From positions 3,038,001 to 3,102,000 of the forward strand of contig NZ_CP050902.1 of NCBI RefSeq assembly GCF_012272695.1: DNA of 64,000 bases. The letters are read 5' to 3'. A program made the translations under genes and the position numbers. How positions within the stretch are numbered: position 1 is the first letter of the stretch; every line of letters begins with the position of its first letter. This DNA comes from Nocardioides sp. JQ2195. Its GTDB lineage: Bacteria > Actinomycetota > Actinomycetes > Propionibacteriales > Nocardioidaceae. Under the pieces are notes generated by a model. That model did not search any database. It was not told where the DNA came from and worked only from the letters and a program-made list of their open reading frames with translations. Shown here in pieces: positions 17,873-27,700 of the stretch.

Positions 17873-18205
17873 TCACTTCCGGGAGCTGAAGCCGGAGCCA
17901 CCCTCGGCGATCGCCACGATCTCGCACGGCTCGATCAGGATCGGCGCGCTGCCCACGATCTGCGAGACCGGGGACTCGGCTGCGCCGGCCGTGAACGACT
18001 CCTCGAACGCGGCCCGGGCCGTGTCGGACTCGAAGACGTAGGAACCCTCGAACCACTCCCCCGCCCGCACCCGCCACGTCTTGAAGGCGAGGCCGTCCAT
18101 GCCGGTGAACCGGGGGTGGGAGCTGTCGGCGACGTAGGTCTTAAGCTCGTCGAGGACGCCGGCCGGGGCGCCGAGGAGCGACCAGCGCACGGAGAGTCCG
18201 TTCAT
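17873..18205 (-). CDS. YdhR/ABM-like dimeric alpha-beta barrel protein
   Basis: The 110-residue protein starts MNGLSVRWSLLGAPAGVLDE and contains FKTWRVRAGEWFEGSYVFE and IVGSAPILIEPCEIVAIAEG. This resembles the YdhR/antibiotic-biosynthesis-monooxygenase ferredoxin-like fold. Such proteins have poorly defined roles, so the function stays open. Its ATG overlaps the pepA stop (ATGA), so it is the last gene of the DUF3117-pepA unit. A longer frame from 18298 lies inside pepA and is not used. Confidence 0.7.
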   Translation of the reverse strand: MNGLSVRWSLLGAPAGVLDELKTYVADSSHPRFTGMDGLAFKTWRVRAGEWFEGSYVFESDTARAAFEESFTAGAAESPVSQIVGSAPILIEPCEIVAIAEGGSGFSSRK

Positions 18206-19809
18206 CGGCGCTCCTTGGTGATGCCGTCGAGCGGGTCTCGCCGCTCCAGCCAGGTGATCAGTGTGCGCGCACCGAAGCCGGTCGGGCCGACCGTCCACTC
18301 GTGGTGGTCGGTGGGCGCATCGCCGACCGAGGCCACGTCGAGGTGGGCCCAGGGCAGGCCCCCGGTGAAGTGCTGCAGGAAGAGTGCGGCAGTGATGGCG
18401 CCCGGGTTGCCGGCGCCGTTGTCACCGTCGGCGACCTTCGAGGAGAGCTTCTCCTCGTACTCCTCGGCCAGCGGCATCCGCCACAGGCGTTCACCCGAGG
18501 TGGTGCCGGACTCGTCGATCGCTGCCGCGAGCGCGTCGTCGTTGGCGAACAGGCCTCCGGTGCGCAGCCCCAGCGCGACCTTCATCGCGCCGGTCAGCGT
18601 CGCCACGTCGACCAACGCGTCGGGCTTGACCTTGGCCACGGCATAGGCCAGCGCGTCGGCCATCACCAGACGACCCTCGGCATCGGTGTTGGTCACCTCG
18701 GTGGTGCGCCCACCGAAGTGGCGGATCACGTCACCCGGACGATAGGCCGAGCCACCGATGGCGTTCTCGGCCGTGGGCACCAGGGCGGTCACCTTGATCG
18801 GGCAGTCGACGGCAGCCAACGCTCCCATCGTCGCGATCACCACCGCCCCGCCGGTCATGTCGCGCTTCATGTTGACCATCGCCTCGCCCGGCTTGATCGA
18901 GAGACCGCCGGTGTCGAACGTGATGCCCTTGCCGACCAGCGCGACGTGCCCGGCGGCGCGCTTGATGCCTCGCCGCGGGGTGTAGTCGATGCGGATCATC
19001 CGCGGCGGCGTGTCCGAGGCTGCGCCGACGGCAAGGATGCCGCCGAAGCCCTCGGCCTCGAGCTTCGTCTCGTCCCAGACGGTCAGCTTCAGGCCGGTCG
19101 CGTCGGCGACCTCTCGCGCCTGCTCGACCAACCACGCCGGGTTCTTGGCGTTCGACGGCACGCTGGCCAGGTAGCGCGCCCGCCATCCGGCCGCAGCGAC
19201 GGCAACCGCCTTGTCGAGCACCGGCTGCTGCTCCTCGCCACCGGCCAGCACCACCCGGCGTACGGGGTGGGCCTTGGCGCCGCCCTTGCGCCAGTGGAAC
19301 TCGAAGGAGCCGAGGGTCAGTCCCACGACGAAGGCACGCAGGCCCTCGTCGTCGGCCAGTGCGGTGATGGTCGTGGTCACCTCATCGCGGTCCTTGACCG
19401 CGCGGGCCAGGCCGGCACCAGCGGCCCTCAGGTCGGCGGTCGAACCCGACCCCAAGCCGACCAGGACGACTGCGCCCGCATTGTCCCCGCCGACCAACGG
19501 ATGGGTGACCACCTCGCCGGGCTTGCCCGTGGCACCGTGGTGGTCGAGCACGGCGAACAGGTCGAGGTCGTGCTCAGCAAGGAACTCGGCCGAGCCGGGC
19601 CCCAGGGTGAGACTGCTGTCGTCGTCGCCGGCTCCCTCGAGGACCGGGAGAGCGACGACGACCGATCCACCGGGATCGAGAGGAGCCTCGACCAGCGAGA
19701 ACGTGGGGGGTTGCACCTGAGGTGGAACCTCGACGTCAGCTCGCCGTGCGGCCGGAGATCCGGCCCTGTCAGTCCGTTGTCGGCCGCCCCGGCCCCTCGC
19801 GTCGCTCAC
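18202..19809 (-). CDS. pepA: Leucyl aminopeptidase (M17)
   Basis: The 535-residue protein carries the M17 metal and catalytic motifs GKGITFDTGGLSIKP, MKRDMTGGAV and NTDAEGRLVMADALAY, and the C-terminal GAITAALFLQHF. It is a hexameric di-metal enzyme that removes N-terminal residues during peptide turnover. The N-terminal 180 residues are the variable domain of this family. It starts at a GTG four bases after the DUF3117 stop. The short basic extension MSDARGRGGRQRTDRAGSP could mean the real start is further inside, but no better ribosome site is evident. Confidence 0.94.
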   Translation of the reverse strand: MSDARGRGGRQRTDRAGSPAARRADVEVPPQVQPPTFSLVEAPLDPGGSVVVALPVLEGAGDDDSSLTLGPGSAEFLAEHDLDLFAVLDHHGATGKPGEVVTHPLVGGDNAGAVVLVGLGSGSTADLRAAGAGLARAVKDRDEVTTTITALADDEGLRAFVVGLTLGSFEFHWRKGGAKAHPVRRVVLAGGEEQQPVLDKAVAVAAAGWRARYLASVPSNAKNPAWLVEQAREVADATGLKLTVWDETKLEAEGFGGILAVGAASDTPPRMIRIDYTPRRGIKRAAGHVALVGKGITFDTGGLSIKPGEAMVNMKRDMTGGAVVIATMGALAAVDCPIKVTALVPTAENAIGGSAYRPGDVIRHFGGRTTEVTNTDAEGRLVMADALAYAVAKVKPDALVDVATLTGAMKVALGLRTGGLFANDDALAAAIDESGTTSGERLWRMPLAEEYEEKLSSKVADGDNGAGNPGAITAALFLQHFTGGLPWAHLDVASVGDAPTDHHEWTVGPTGFGARTLITWLERRDPLDGITKERR

Positions 19810-19812
19810 AGC

Positions 19813-19980
19813 TCAGCCAACAACACCTTTGAGTGCATCGCCGAGTGCCGTGGCTTCCTCAGCATTCAGCTCGACAACGAGTCGGCCACCGCCTTCGAGC
19901 GGGACGCGCATCACGATGCCGCGTCCTTCCTTGGTGACCTCCAGCGGACCGTCGCCCGTCCGCGGCTTCATCGCCGCCAT
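19813..19980 (-). CDS. DUF3117 small protein
   Basis: The 55-residue protein MAAMKPRTGDGPLEVTKEGR... ending EATALGDALKGVVG is a textbook DUF3117 member (Rv1211-like), near-universal in actinobacteria and of unknown function. AGGAAG lies nine bases before the ATG. It precedes pepA by three bases, so both are likely co-transcribed. Confidence 0.93.
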   Translation of the reverse strand: MAAMKPRTGDGPLEVTKEGRGIVMRVPLEGGGRLVVELNAEEATALGDALKGVVG

Positions 19981-20098
19981 CCGCGCACCTCTTCCTAGTT
20001 CATGCCGCGCCCCGTGGCGCTGTTCACACTGCCCAGTATTCCTCATCGCACCGCCAGTCCCGAAACGCCGGTCGCAACATGCTGGCAGACTCCTCCCC

Positions 20099-20878
20099 AT
20101 GCACGCCCGATCCGCGCTCTTCGACATCTACGGAGATCACCTGCGAACGCGCGGAGACCGGGCCCCGGTGGCCGCACTGGTGCGGCTCCTCGAGCCCGTC
20201 GGCATCGCGGCTCCGGCAGTCCGCACCGCGATCTCGCGGATGGTGGCGCAGAACTGGTTGGCACCCGTCGGACTGGACCGCGGCCGGGGCTACCGGGCGA
20301 CCGCCCAGGCCATCCGACGACTCGACGAGGCCGCCGCGCGGATCTATCGCACCCGTGACCGCACGTGGGACGGCCGCTGGCACCTGGTGGTGCTCGACCC
20401 CGTCCGTTCCCGCACAGCGCGGACCAGGCTGCGCTCCGCGCTGCAGTGGGTCGGCCACGCGGAGCTGTCCGACGGCGTGTGGATCAGCCCCTGGGCGCAA
20501 CCGGAGCTCGACGACCTGCTGGCCCGCGAGGAGGTGAGCGCCAGCCGGGCCGAGGTGGTCTCCTTCGACCCTCCGGACCGACCGGCCTCGAGGTGGGACC
20601 TCAGCACGCTGGGCGAGGAGTACGCCGGGTGGCTGCGCCACGCTCGCTCGGCGCCGTGGCGCGACAGCGCGGCAGACCCGGACTGCGCCGACTTCGCGCA
20701 CCGCTTCCACCTCGTCCACGAGTGGCGCAACTTCCTGTTCCGCGACCCGGGGCTGCCCGAGGAGCTCCTCCCCGCCGACTGGCCCGGACGCGCAGCCGCG
20801 TCGTTCTTCAAGGCCGAGGCCGACCGGCTGAAGCCCGGCGCAGACCGGTTCGTCGACCGGTCCCTGGCCGCCACCTGA
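20099..20878 (+). CDS. PaaX-family transcriptional repressor
   Basis: The 259-residue protein has the PaaX layout: an N-terminal winged helix (ALVRLLEPVGIAAPAVRTAI, MVAQNWL), a central linker with YRTRDRTWDGRWHLVVLD, and a PaaX-like C-terminal domain (FAHRFHLVHEWRNFLFRDP). PaaX repressors respond to phenylacetyl-CoA and control phenylacetate degradation. Here an enoyl-CoA hydratase gene follows by 58 bases, supporting control of an acyl-CoA pathway, although no paa catabolic operon is in the window. An upstream extension to 19829 overlaps DUF3117 and is rejected. Confidence 0.88.
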   Translation: MHARSALFDIYGDHLRTRGDRAPVAALVRLLEPVGIAAPAVRTAISRMVAQNWLAPVGLDRGRGYRATAQAIRRLDEAAARIYRTRDRTWDGRWHLVVLDPVRSRTARTRLRSALQWVGHAELSDGVWISPWAQPELDDLLAREEVSASRAEVVSFDPPDRPASRWDLSTLGEEYAGWLRHARSAPWRDSAADPDCADFAHRFHLVHEWRNFLFRDPGLPEELLPADWPGRAAASFFKAEADRLKPGADRFVDRSLAAT

Positions 20879-20936
20879 CCACCTGTCCACAGCCGGACCA
20901 CCCGTCTCGGCACGCCACCTGCGAAGGGAACCACCC

Positions 20937-21731
20937 ATGACCGACCAGCCCGTCCTCCTCGACGTCACCGACGGCGTCGCCACCATCACCCTGAACCGAC
21001 CCGATGCGATGAACAGCCTGAACATCGCCACCAAGGAAGCGTTGCTGGAGACGGTGCGCACGGTGGCCGAGGATGACGACGTGCGATGCGTGGTGCTGAC
21101 CGGGACCGGCCGGGCCTTCTGCGTCGGCCAGGACCTGAAGGAGCACATCCAGCTCCTCGAGACGGGTGACTCGGACGCCCTGTTCACCACGGTGGACAAG
21201 CACTACAACCCGACCGTCACCTTGCTGGCCACCATGAACAAGCCGGTCATCGCCGCGGTCCAGGGGATTGCCGCCGGGGCCGGCGCGAGTCTCGCCTTCG
21301 CGTGTGACTTCCGGATCCTGTCCGACACCGCCGGCTTCAACCTCGCCTTCACCGGCGTGGCCCTGTCCTGCGACACCGGCGCGTCGTGGACCCTCCCGCG
21401 ACTGGTCGGACAGGCGAAGGCCCTCGAGCTGCTCTACTTCCCCAGCACGTTGTCCGCCGACGAGTCGAAGGAGCTCGGGCTGGCCACCAAGGTGGTCCCC
21501 GGTGATGACTTCGCGGGCGAGGTCGGCGCGCTGGCCGCACGACTGGCTGCCGGACCGACCCAGTCGTTCGGCTCGATCCGCCGATCAGTGGCGAACTCGG
21601 CCGGCGCCTCCTTCGAGGACGCCGTCGCCTTCGAGAGCGCCATGATGCAGCACACTGGAGCCACCTCCGACCACGCGGCGGCCGTCGCGGCGTTCGTCGC
21701 CAAGCAGAAGCCTGTCTTCCACGGGCGCTGA
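20937..21731 (+). CDS. Enoyl-CoA hydratase/isomerase family protein
   Basis: The 264-residue crotonase-fold protein has TITLNRPDAMNSLN, oxyanion-hole residues around GTGRAFCVGQDLKEH and IAAVQGIAAGAGASLAFACD, and a helical C-terminus. It should hydrate or isomerise an enoyl-CoA thioester. In PaaG-type members the catalytic acid lies after the IAAVxG motif; the precise substrate cannot be told. GAAGGGAA precedes the ATG. It is probably co-transcribed with, and regulated by, the PaaX-type gene just upstream. Confidence 0.88.
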   Translation: MTDQPVLLDVTDGVATITLNRPDAMNSLNIATKEALLETVRTVAEDDDVRCVVLTGTGRAFCVGQDLKEHIQLLETGDSDALFTTVDKHYNPTVTLLATMNKPVIAAVQGIAAGAGASLAFACDFRILSDTAGFNLAFTGVALSCDTGASWTLPRLVGQAKALELLYFPSTLSADESKELGLATKVVPGDDFAGEVGALAARLAAGPTQSFGSIRRSVANSAGASFEDAVAFESAMMQHTGATSDHAAAVAAFVAKQKPVFHGR

Positions 21732-21769
21732 AGGTGGGGTGGCCCCTCCCTGCTGGGAGACGGCCCGGG

Positions 21770-22195
21770 TCAGACCGCTGAGGTCAGATAGGCCCAGGTG
21801 AACACACAGACGCCGACCAGCATGCCGACGTGGCCCAGCACCGACAGACCGGGACCGTCGCTCCACGAGTCGTGGATCGCGTCCGACGAGTGCTTCCCAC
21901 GGGAGGGCATCCAGCGCACGAGGATCATCAGCCCGGCCACCACGGTGATCCAGAAGAACGCCAGGGCGACGATGCCCACGAACGCGTTGCCGACCCCGTC
22001 CCCGGCACCGGTCACGAGGAAGACGACCCACAGCAGGACCGCGAGCGCGCCGGCCACCGTGTGCACGTTGAGCAGGTTCGACGAGGTCTGGAACCGTCCG
22101 GCACCTGCCTCGTCACCGCCGAGACGCTTGCGGGTGAGCACCACGACGAGCGCCGCGAGTGCGGTCAGGATGTAGACGATCCACGAAAGGGGCAC
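21770..22195 (-). CDS. Hypothetical four-helix membrane protein
   Basis: A 141-residue protein with hydrophobic segments at about 4-20, 45-62, 70-92 and 118-138. It has a charged cytoplasmic loop with FQTSSNLLNVHTVAG and a conserved-looking RWMPSRGKHSSDAIHDSW before the last helix. The NVHTVAG histidine within a membrane helix is suggestive of a cofactor or redox role, but I do not recognise the family. It lies alone between convergent and divergent neighbours. Confidence 0.7.
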   Translation of the reverse strand: MPLSWIVYILTALAALVVVLTRKRLGGDEAGAGRFQTSSNLLNVHTVAGALAVLLWVVFLVTGAGDGVGNAFVGIVALAFFWITVVAGLMILVRWMPSRGKHSSDAIHDSWSDGPGLSVLGHVGMLVGVCVFTWAYLTSAV

Positions 22196-22269
22196 GCTCC
22201 GAGTCTGCCCTACTCCGCAGGTGCGTTGCCATCATTCGCCCAGTCCTCGGCACGTCGCGCGGCAACGCC

Positions 22270-22587
22270 TCAGGGACGCTCCGGTGCGTCCGGGGGCCGG
22301 GCGCTCGTCGCCTCGTGCGTCTCGGGCGTCTCGGCAGGAGTGCGGGCGTCCTCGAGCTGACGGGCCAGCCGCGACAGCAACGCGTCCACCTCGCTCATCC
22401 GGTAGCCACGCACGGCGGTCGAGAAGCGGACGTCCCGCACGTCCTGGCCGACGAGGTCCCGGTCCCGAGCGAGGTCCAGGTCGGGGCGGTCGGGGTGAAC
22501 GACGGCCATCCCGGAGCCGTGACCGGAGGCGACCAGGGCCACCCCGCCGAGCGCCAGGACGGCCAGGATCGCGAAGAACCACATCAT
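22270..22587 (-). CDS. DivIVA-domain small membrane protein
   Basis: The 105-residue protein starts MMWFFAILAVLALGGVALVA (one membrane helix), then carries a DivIVA-like motif VRFSTAVRGYRMSEVDALL and a short coiled segment. It ends in an acidic, proline-rich tail. It likely localises to curved or polar membrane as DivIVA-related proteins do. It is 7 bases downstream of the LOG gene. A comparable DivIVA-domain gene (Rv1209) lies in the same region of M. tuberculosis. An upstream extension to 22680 lies in the LOG gene. Confidence 0.82.
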   Translation of the reverse strand: MMWFFAILAVLALGGVALVASGHGSGMAVVHPDRPDLDLARDRDLVGQDVRDVRFSTAVRGYRMSEVDALLSRLARQLEDARTPAETPETHEATSARPPDAPERP

Positions 22588-22594
22588 GGGGCAC

Positions 22595-23368
22595 TCACTC
22601 CGGCTGCTTGGCGACGGGAGCCGTCGTCCCCTCGCCCTTCCGTGCCGCGACCATGAGCTCCACCGCGTGGTCGATGTCATCGGTGAGGGTGATCAGGTCG
22701 AGATCCGCCTCCGAGATCTTGCCCTCGGCCAGCACGGTCCTCCGCAACCAGTCGATCAGTCCTGACCAGTAGTCCACGCCGAGCAGCACGACGGGGAAGG
22801 AGGTCACCTTCTGGGTCTGCACCAGGGTCACTGCCTCGAACAGCTCGTCGAGGGTGCCCACGCCGCCGGGGAGGACGACGAAGCCCTGGGAGTACTTGAC
22901 GAACATGGTCTTGCGGGCGAAGAAGTACCGGAAGTTCACGCCCTTGTCGACCCACTGGTTGAGGCCCGTCTCGAAGGGCAGCTCGATGCCGAGGCCGACG
23001 CTGGCACCGCCGGCCTCGGACGCTCCCTTGTTGGCCGCCTCCATGGCCCCGGGGCCGCCCCCGGTGATCACTGCGAAGCCAGCGTCGACCAGCTTGCGGC
23101 CGAGCTCCTCGGCCTGCGCATAGAACGGGTCGTCGGGCTTGGTCCTCGCCGAGCCGAAGACGCCGATCGCCGGACCGAGCTCGGCCAGCGCGCCGAACCC
23201 CTCCACGAACTCGGACTGGATCCGAAGCACGCGCCACGGATCCGTGTGCACCCAGTCACTGGGGCCGCGCGAGTCGAGGAGCCGCTGGTCCGTCGTCCCG
23301 CTGTCGACCTGCGAGCGGCGCATCACGACAGGTCCGCGGTGCTTGTCGCGTCCGTGGTTCTCGGTCAA
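22595..23368 (-). CDS. LOG-family (TIGR00730) Rossmann-fold protein
   Basis: The 257-residue protein has the LOG signatures GGGPGAMEA (103-111) and PGGVGTLDE (167-175), plus GSART (72-76). LOG proteins are cytokinin-riboside 5'-monophosphate phosphoribohydrolases in plants and some actinobacteria (Rv1205), cleaving the N-glycosidic bond of nucleotides. The substrate here may be a nucleoside monophosphate; this is inference. It overlaps dapE by four bases (ATGA), as part of a dapE-LOG-DivIVA operon. Confidence 0.92.
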   Translation of the reverse strand: MTENHGRDKHRGPVVMRRSQVDSGTTDQRLLDSRGPSDWVHTDPWRVLRIQSEFVEGFGALAELGPAIGVFGSARTKPDDPFYAQAEELGRKLVDAGFAVITGGGPGAMEAANKGASEAGGASVGLGIELPFETGLNQWVDKGVNFRYFFARKTMFVKYSQGFVVLPGGVGTLDELFEAVTLVQTQKVTSFPVVLLGVDYWSGLIDWLRRTVLAEGKISEADLDLITLTDDIDHAVELMVAARKGEGTTAPVAKQPE

Positions 23369-24432
23369 CGGTCCTCCCCCAGCCAGGCGCGGAGCTGTTC
23401 TTCACAGCGAAGGATGTCGGCGAAGGGCACGTGCTCCTCCTGCTTGTGGGCCAGCAGCGGGTCACCGGGCCCGAAGTTGACGGCCGGGACGCCGAGGCTG
23501 CTGAACCGAGCCACGTCGGTCCAGCCGAACTTCGGGTTCGCCTCACCGCCCACGGCTTCGAGGAAGGCAGCGGCCGCCGGGACCGACAGACCCGGCAACG
23601 CCGCGTCGCCGAAGTCGGTGACGGTGAACTCGAAGCCCTCGAAGAACTCGCGCAGGAACGCCTCCGCCTCGTCGCCACTGCGGTCAGGCGCGAATCGGTG
23701 GTTGACCCGTACCACGCACTCGTCGGGCAGCACGTTGCCGGCGACACCGCCCTCGATGAAGACCGCGTTGAGTCCCTCGTGGTACTCCAACCCGTCGATG
23801 ACCGGCTTGCGGGGCTCGTAGGCCGCCAGCCGGGCCAGGATCGGGGCGGCAGCGTGGATGGCGTTGGACCCCATCCAGCTGCGAGCGCTGTGCGCGCGCT
23901 CCCCCTTCGTGCGGATGTCGATCCGCATGGTGCCCTGGCAGCCGGCCTCCACGACCGCGTTGGACGGCTCCATGAGAATCGCGAAGTCGGCCTGCATCAG
24001 CTCAGGATTGCTCTGCGAGAGCTGGAAGAGCCCGTTGAACTCGGCGTCGATCTCCTCTGCCTCGTAGAAGATGAAGGTGACGTCGCGGTTCGGCTCGGGC
24101 AACGTCGCGGCCAGCTTGAGGGCGACCGCCACCCCACCCTTCATGTCGCAGGACCCGAGCCCGTGCAACAACGTGTCGTCGCGACGGGCAGGCAGGTTGT
24201 CGTTGAGCGGCACGGTGTCGATGTGGCCGGCGATCACCACCCGGTCATCACGGCCGAGCTCGGTGCGAGCCACGATCGTGTGGCCGTGCCGGGTGACGGT
24301 GAGGTGCTCGAGCCGGCGAAGCTCGGTCTCGATCAGGTCGGCGATGGCCTGCTCGTTGCGGCTCACCGACTCCACGTTGACCAGTTGCTCGGTGAGGGTG
24401 ACCGCGTCCGCGGTGAGGTCCAGTTCGGGCAT
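23365..24432 (-). CDS. dapE: Succinyl-diaminopimelate desuccinylase
   Basis: The 355-residue M20 enzyme has GHIDTVP (H70, D72), SCDMKGG (D96 bridging metals), catalytic/metal residues in YEAEEID (E125, E127) and GWTDVARFSSLG late in the chain. It removes succinate from N-succinyl-LL-diaminopimelate in lysine/peptidoglycan synthesis. dapD and dapC are also in the window. The ATG at 24432 is preceded by TACGAT six bases upstream, so the mRNA is probably leaderless; the longer frame to 24570 crosses a hairpin. Confidence 0.94.
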   Translation of the reverse strand: MPELDLTADAVTLTEQLVNVESVSRNEQAIADLIETELRRLEHLTVTRHGHTIVARTELGRDDRVVIAGHIDTVPLNDNLPARRDDTLLHGLGSCDMKGGVAVALKLAATLPEPNRDVTFIFYEAEEIDAEFNGLFQLSQSNPELMQADFAILMEPSNAVVEAGCQGTMRIDIRTKGERAHSARSWMGSNAIHAAAPILARLAAYEPRKPVIDGLEYHEGLNAVFIEGGVAGNVLPDECVVRVNHRFAPDRSGDEAEAFLREFFEGFEFTVTDFGDAALPGLSVPAAAAFLEAVGGEANPKFGWTDVARFSSLGVPAVNFGPGDPLLAHKQEEHVPFADILRCEEQLRAWLGEDR

Positions 24433-24444
24433 GGCGCCATCGTA
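24433..24444 (-). promoter_or_regulatory. -10 element for leaderless dapE mRNA
   Basis: TACGAT (24444 down to 24439) ends six bases before the dapE ATG; it gives dapE its own start, separate from ileS upstream. Confidence 0.55.
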
Positions 24445-24481
24445 GAGCCGCCCCACCAACCCGCGTGCAACGCGCCCGTGC

Positions 24482-24518
24482 CCCGTGGAGCGACGCAGGG
24501 TCAGCGTCGCTCCACGGG
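24482..24518. terminator. Hairpin between ileS and dapE
   Basis: CCCGTGGAGCGACGC (24482-24496) and its exact complement (24504-24518) make a 15-bp stem with a 7-base loop. It lies downstream of ileS and upstream of the dapE -10 element, so it probably ends the ileS transcript. Confidence 0.75.
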
Positions 24519-24522
24519 TGCT

Positions 24523-24678
24523 GTGACCGGCGAGTTCGCCCACCGCACCGCACACGTCGTACGGCGCCACGCGGCGCAGCGGTCGCCCGGAACCGGTGAC
24601 GAGTCCCTGCCCGACGACCGCTACACCCAGACGTTCGCCTGGATCGCCGCCAACGCGGACGGGCTCGCCCTGACCTGA
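24523..24678 (+). CDS. Possible small protein or gene remnant
   Basis: A 51-residue frame from GTG at 24523 ends RYTQTFAWIAANADGLALT, convergent with ileS. The high third-position GC over the last 30 codons looks coding, but I recognise no family, no ribosome site precedes it, and the terminator hairpin abuts its start. It could be a short orphan protein or the decayed C-terminus of a lost gene. Confidence 0.25.
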   Translation: MTGEFAHRTAHVVRRHAAQRSPGTGDESLPDDRYTQTFAWIAANADGLALT

Positions 24679-24708
24679 TCCCCCTCGGTCGAGCGGCCGC
24701 GCGGACGG

Positions 24709-27700
24709 TCAGTCGGTGGCGACGGCCACGCCGACGCGGGCCTTCTGTCCCTCGCCCACGACCACGTCGGCGCCACCGGACTCACCGTCGCCGGCGTCAC
24801 CCGCACCACCCTCGTCGTGGAGCACCGTGGTGGCGAGCGTCTCCCCCGCGATCAGCGACTCGTGGGTACGCGCCGCGGACAACACCAGGGGGTCACCACC
24901 GATGGTCAGCGTGATCCGGTCGGAGACGTCGAGGCCGGCGTCACGGCGCGCCTGCTGCACAGCGCGCACCAGGTCACGGGCCAGTCCCTCGGCAGCCAGC
25001 TCCGCGGTGACCACGGTGTCCAGCACGACGAACCCGCCGCGCGGGAGCATGCCGGTCGCGGAGTCGTCGCCCGACGCCGCCACCGTCTCGAGGGTGAACT
25101 CACCCTCGACCAGTGCCAGGCCTCCGGAGGTCACGGTCCCGTCGTCGGCCACGGACCAGTCGCCGGTCTTCGAGCCCTTGATCGCGTGCTGCACGTCCTT
25201 GCCGAGACGAGGTCCGGCCGCCCGCGCGTTCACGGTCAGCTTCTGCGAGACGCCGTACGACGCGGCCTCGGGGTCGGCGAGATCGAGCAGGCGGACCTGC
25301 TTGACGTTGACCTCGTCGGAGACGATCGACTCGAAGCCGGACAGGTCGGCCGCGGAGTCCACGACGACGGTGAGGCAGGACAACGGCAGACGGTTGCGCA
25401 GGGACGCGCCCTTGCGCAGCGCGGACGTCGCCGAGCAGACGTCGCGCACGACGTCCATCGAGGCCACCAGCTCGTCGTCGGCCGGCAGGTCCTCGGCCGA
25501 GGGCCAGTCCGTGAGGTGCACGGAGCGGCCACCGGTCAGCCCCCGCCACATCTCCTCCAGCGTCAGCGGGAGGAGTGGGGCGGTCACCCGGCACAGCACC
25601 TCGAGCACCGTGTGGAGGGTGTCGAAGGCGTCCGTGTCGAGGTCGTCACCGGTCGACCAGAAACGCTCACGCGAACGGCGGATGTACCAGTTGGTGAGCA
25701 CGTCGAGGAACGTGCGCGTCGACTCGCAGGCGCCCGCGATGTCGTAGGCGTCCATCTGCTGGGTCATCGTCTCGACGTGCTGGCGCAGCTTGGCCAGCAG
25801 GTAGCGGTCGAGCGGGTTCTCCATGGTGCGGCCGAGGCACGACTGGGCGTCGTAGCCGGCACCGTCGTTGGCGGCGTTGGCGTAGAGCGAGAAGAAGTAC
25901 CAGCTGTTCCACAACGGGATCAGCACCTGGCGCACGGTGTCGCGGATGCCCTGGTCGGTGACGACCAGATTTCCCCCGCGAAGGATCGGCGAGGCCATCA
26001 GGAACCAACGCATCGCGTCGGCGCCGACGCTGTCGAAGACCTCGCTGACGTCAGGGTAGTTGCGCAGCGACTTGCTCATCTTGTTGCCGTCCGAGCCGAG
26101 CACAATGCCGTGGCAGATCACCGAGCTGAAGGCCGGCTTCTCGAAGAGCGCGCTGGCCAGGACGTGCAGCGTGTAGAACCAGCCGCGGGTCTGGCCGATG
26201 TACTCGACGATGAAGTCGGCCGGGAAGTGACCCTCGGAGTCGTCGGTGCCGGCGAACCACTCGGCGTTCTCGAAGGGGTAGTGCACCTGGGCGTAGGACA
26301 TCGACCCGGAGTCGAACCACACGTCGAGCACGTCCTCGACCCGTCGCATCGTCGACTTCCCGGTGGGGTCGTCGGGGTTGGGCCGGGTGAGGTCGTCCAC
26401 GAAGGGACGGTGCAGGTCGGGCTCGCCGGCAGCGTTGCGCGGCAGCCGCCCGAAGTCCCGCTCGATCTCCTCGAACGATCCGTAGACGTCGATGCGCGGG
26501 TGGGCCTCGTCGTCGCTCTTCCACACCGGCACCGGGGAGCCCCAGAACCGGTTGCGGGTGATCGACCAGTCACGGGCGTTGGCCAGCCACTTGCCGAACT
26601 GGCCCTGCTGGATGTGGTCGGGCACCCAGCGAATCTGCTCGTTGAGCTCGAGCATCTTGTCCTTGAAGGCGGTCACCTCGACGAACCACGACGAGACACC
26701 CTTGTAGATCAGGGGCTCGCGACAGCGCCAGCAGTGCGGGTAGGAGTGCTCGTAGGACTCACGCCGCAGCAGGATCGTGCCCGGCGTGACGGCGCCGGTG
26801 TCCTCGGAGGTCTGACCACGGGTGGCGGCCTTGAGGTGGTCCATGATCTGCAGGTTGGCGTCGAAGACCAGCATTCCGGCGTACTCGTCGACGGGGTGGG
26901 TGAAGCGTCCGTCCTTGCCGACCGGCATGACCGCCTCGATGCCCTCGCGGTCGGTGACCTCCTTGTCGACCTCACCGAACGCGCCGGCCGAGTGCACGAG
27001 GCCGGTTCCGTCGGTGGTCGTGACCGCGTCGTCGGCAGCGACGATGCGGAAGGCGTTCGCGTGGCCCGCGAAGTAGGAGAAGGCCGGCGCGTAGGTGCGC
27101 CCCACCAGGTCGGCGCCGGTGTAGCGGCCGACCACCTTGAACTCGCCGTCCGCGTCACCGAGCTCACGGGCGTACGCCGGCAGCCGGGCCTCGGCGAGCA
27201 GGTAGCGGGCCCTCGACTCGGTGCCGGGAACGCCGGCCTCGACCACGACGTAGTCGATGTCGGAGCCGACCATCACCGCGAGGTTGGAGGGCAGCGTCCA
27301 CGGAGTCGTGGTCCAGATCAGCACGTGGGCACCGTCGAGGACCGGGTCGTCGCCGGTCGGCTCCATCACGAAGCCGACCGTGACCGCAGGGTCCTGGCGG
27401 TTCTTGTAGACGTCGTCATCCATGCGCAGCTCGTGGTTGGACAGCGGCGTCTCGTCGTTCCAGCAGTACGGCAGGACCCGGAAGCCCTCGTAGACGTAGC
27501 CCTTCTCGTGGAGCGACTTGAACGCCCAGATGACGCTCTCCATGTATTCGGGGTTGAGCGTCTTGTAGTCGTTCTCGAAGTCCACCCAGCGCGCCTGCCG
27601 GGTGACGTACTGCTCCCAGTCCCCGGTGTACTTCAGCACCGAGGAACGAGCCGCGTCGTTGAACTTCTCGATGCCCATCTCGTGGATCTCGTCCGTGGTC

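Noticed and set aside
24523-24678. Confident small gene between ileS and dapE
   Set aside because: Only codon bias supports it; listed at low confidence because no ribosome site or family is seen.
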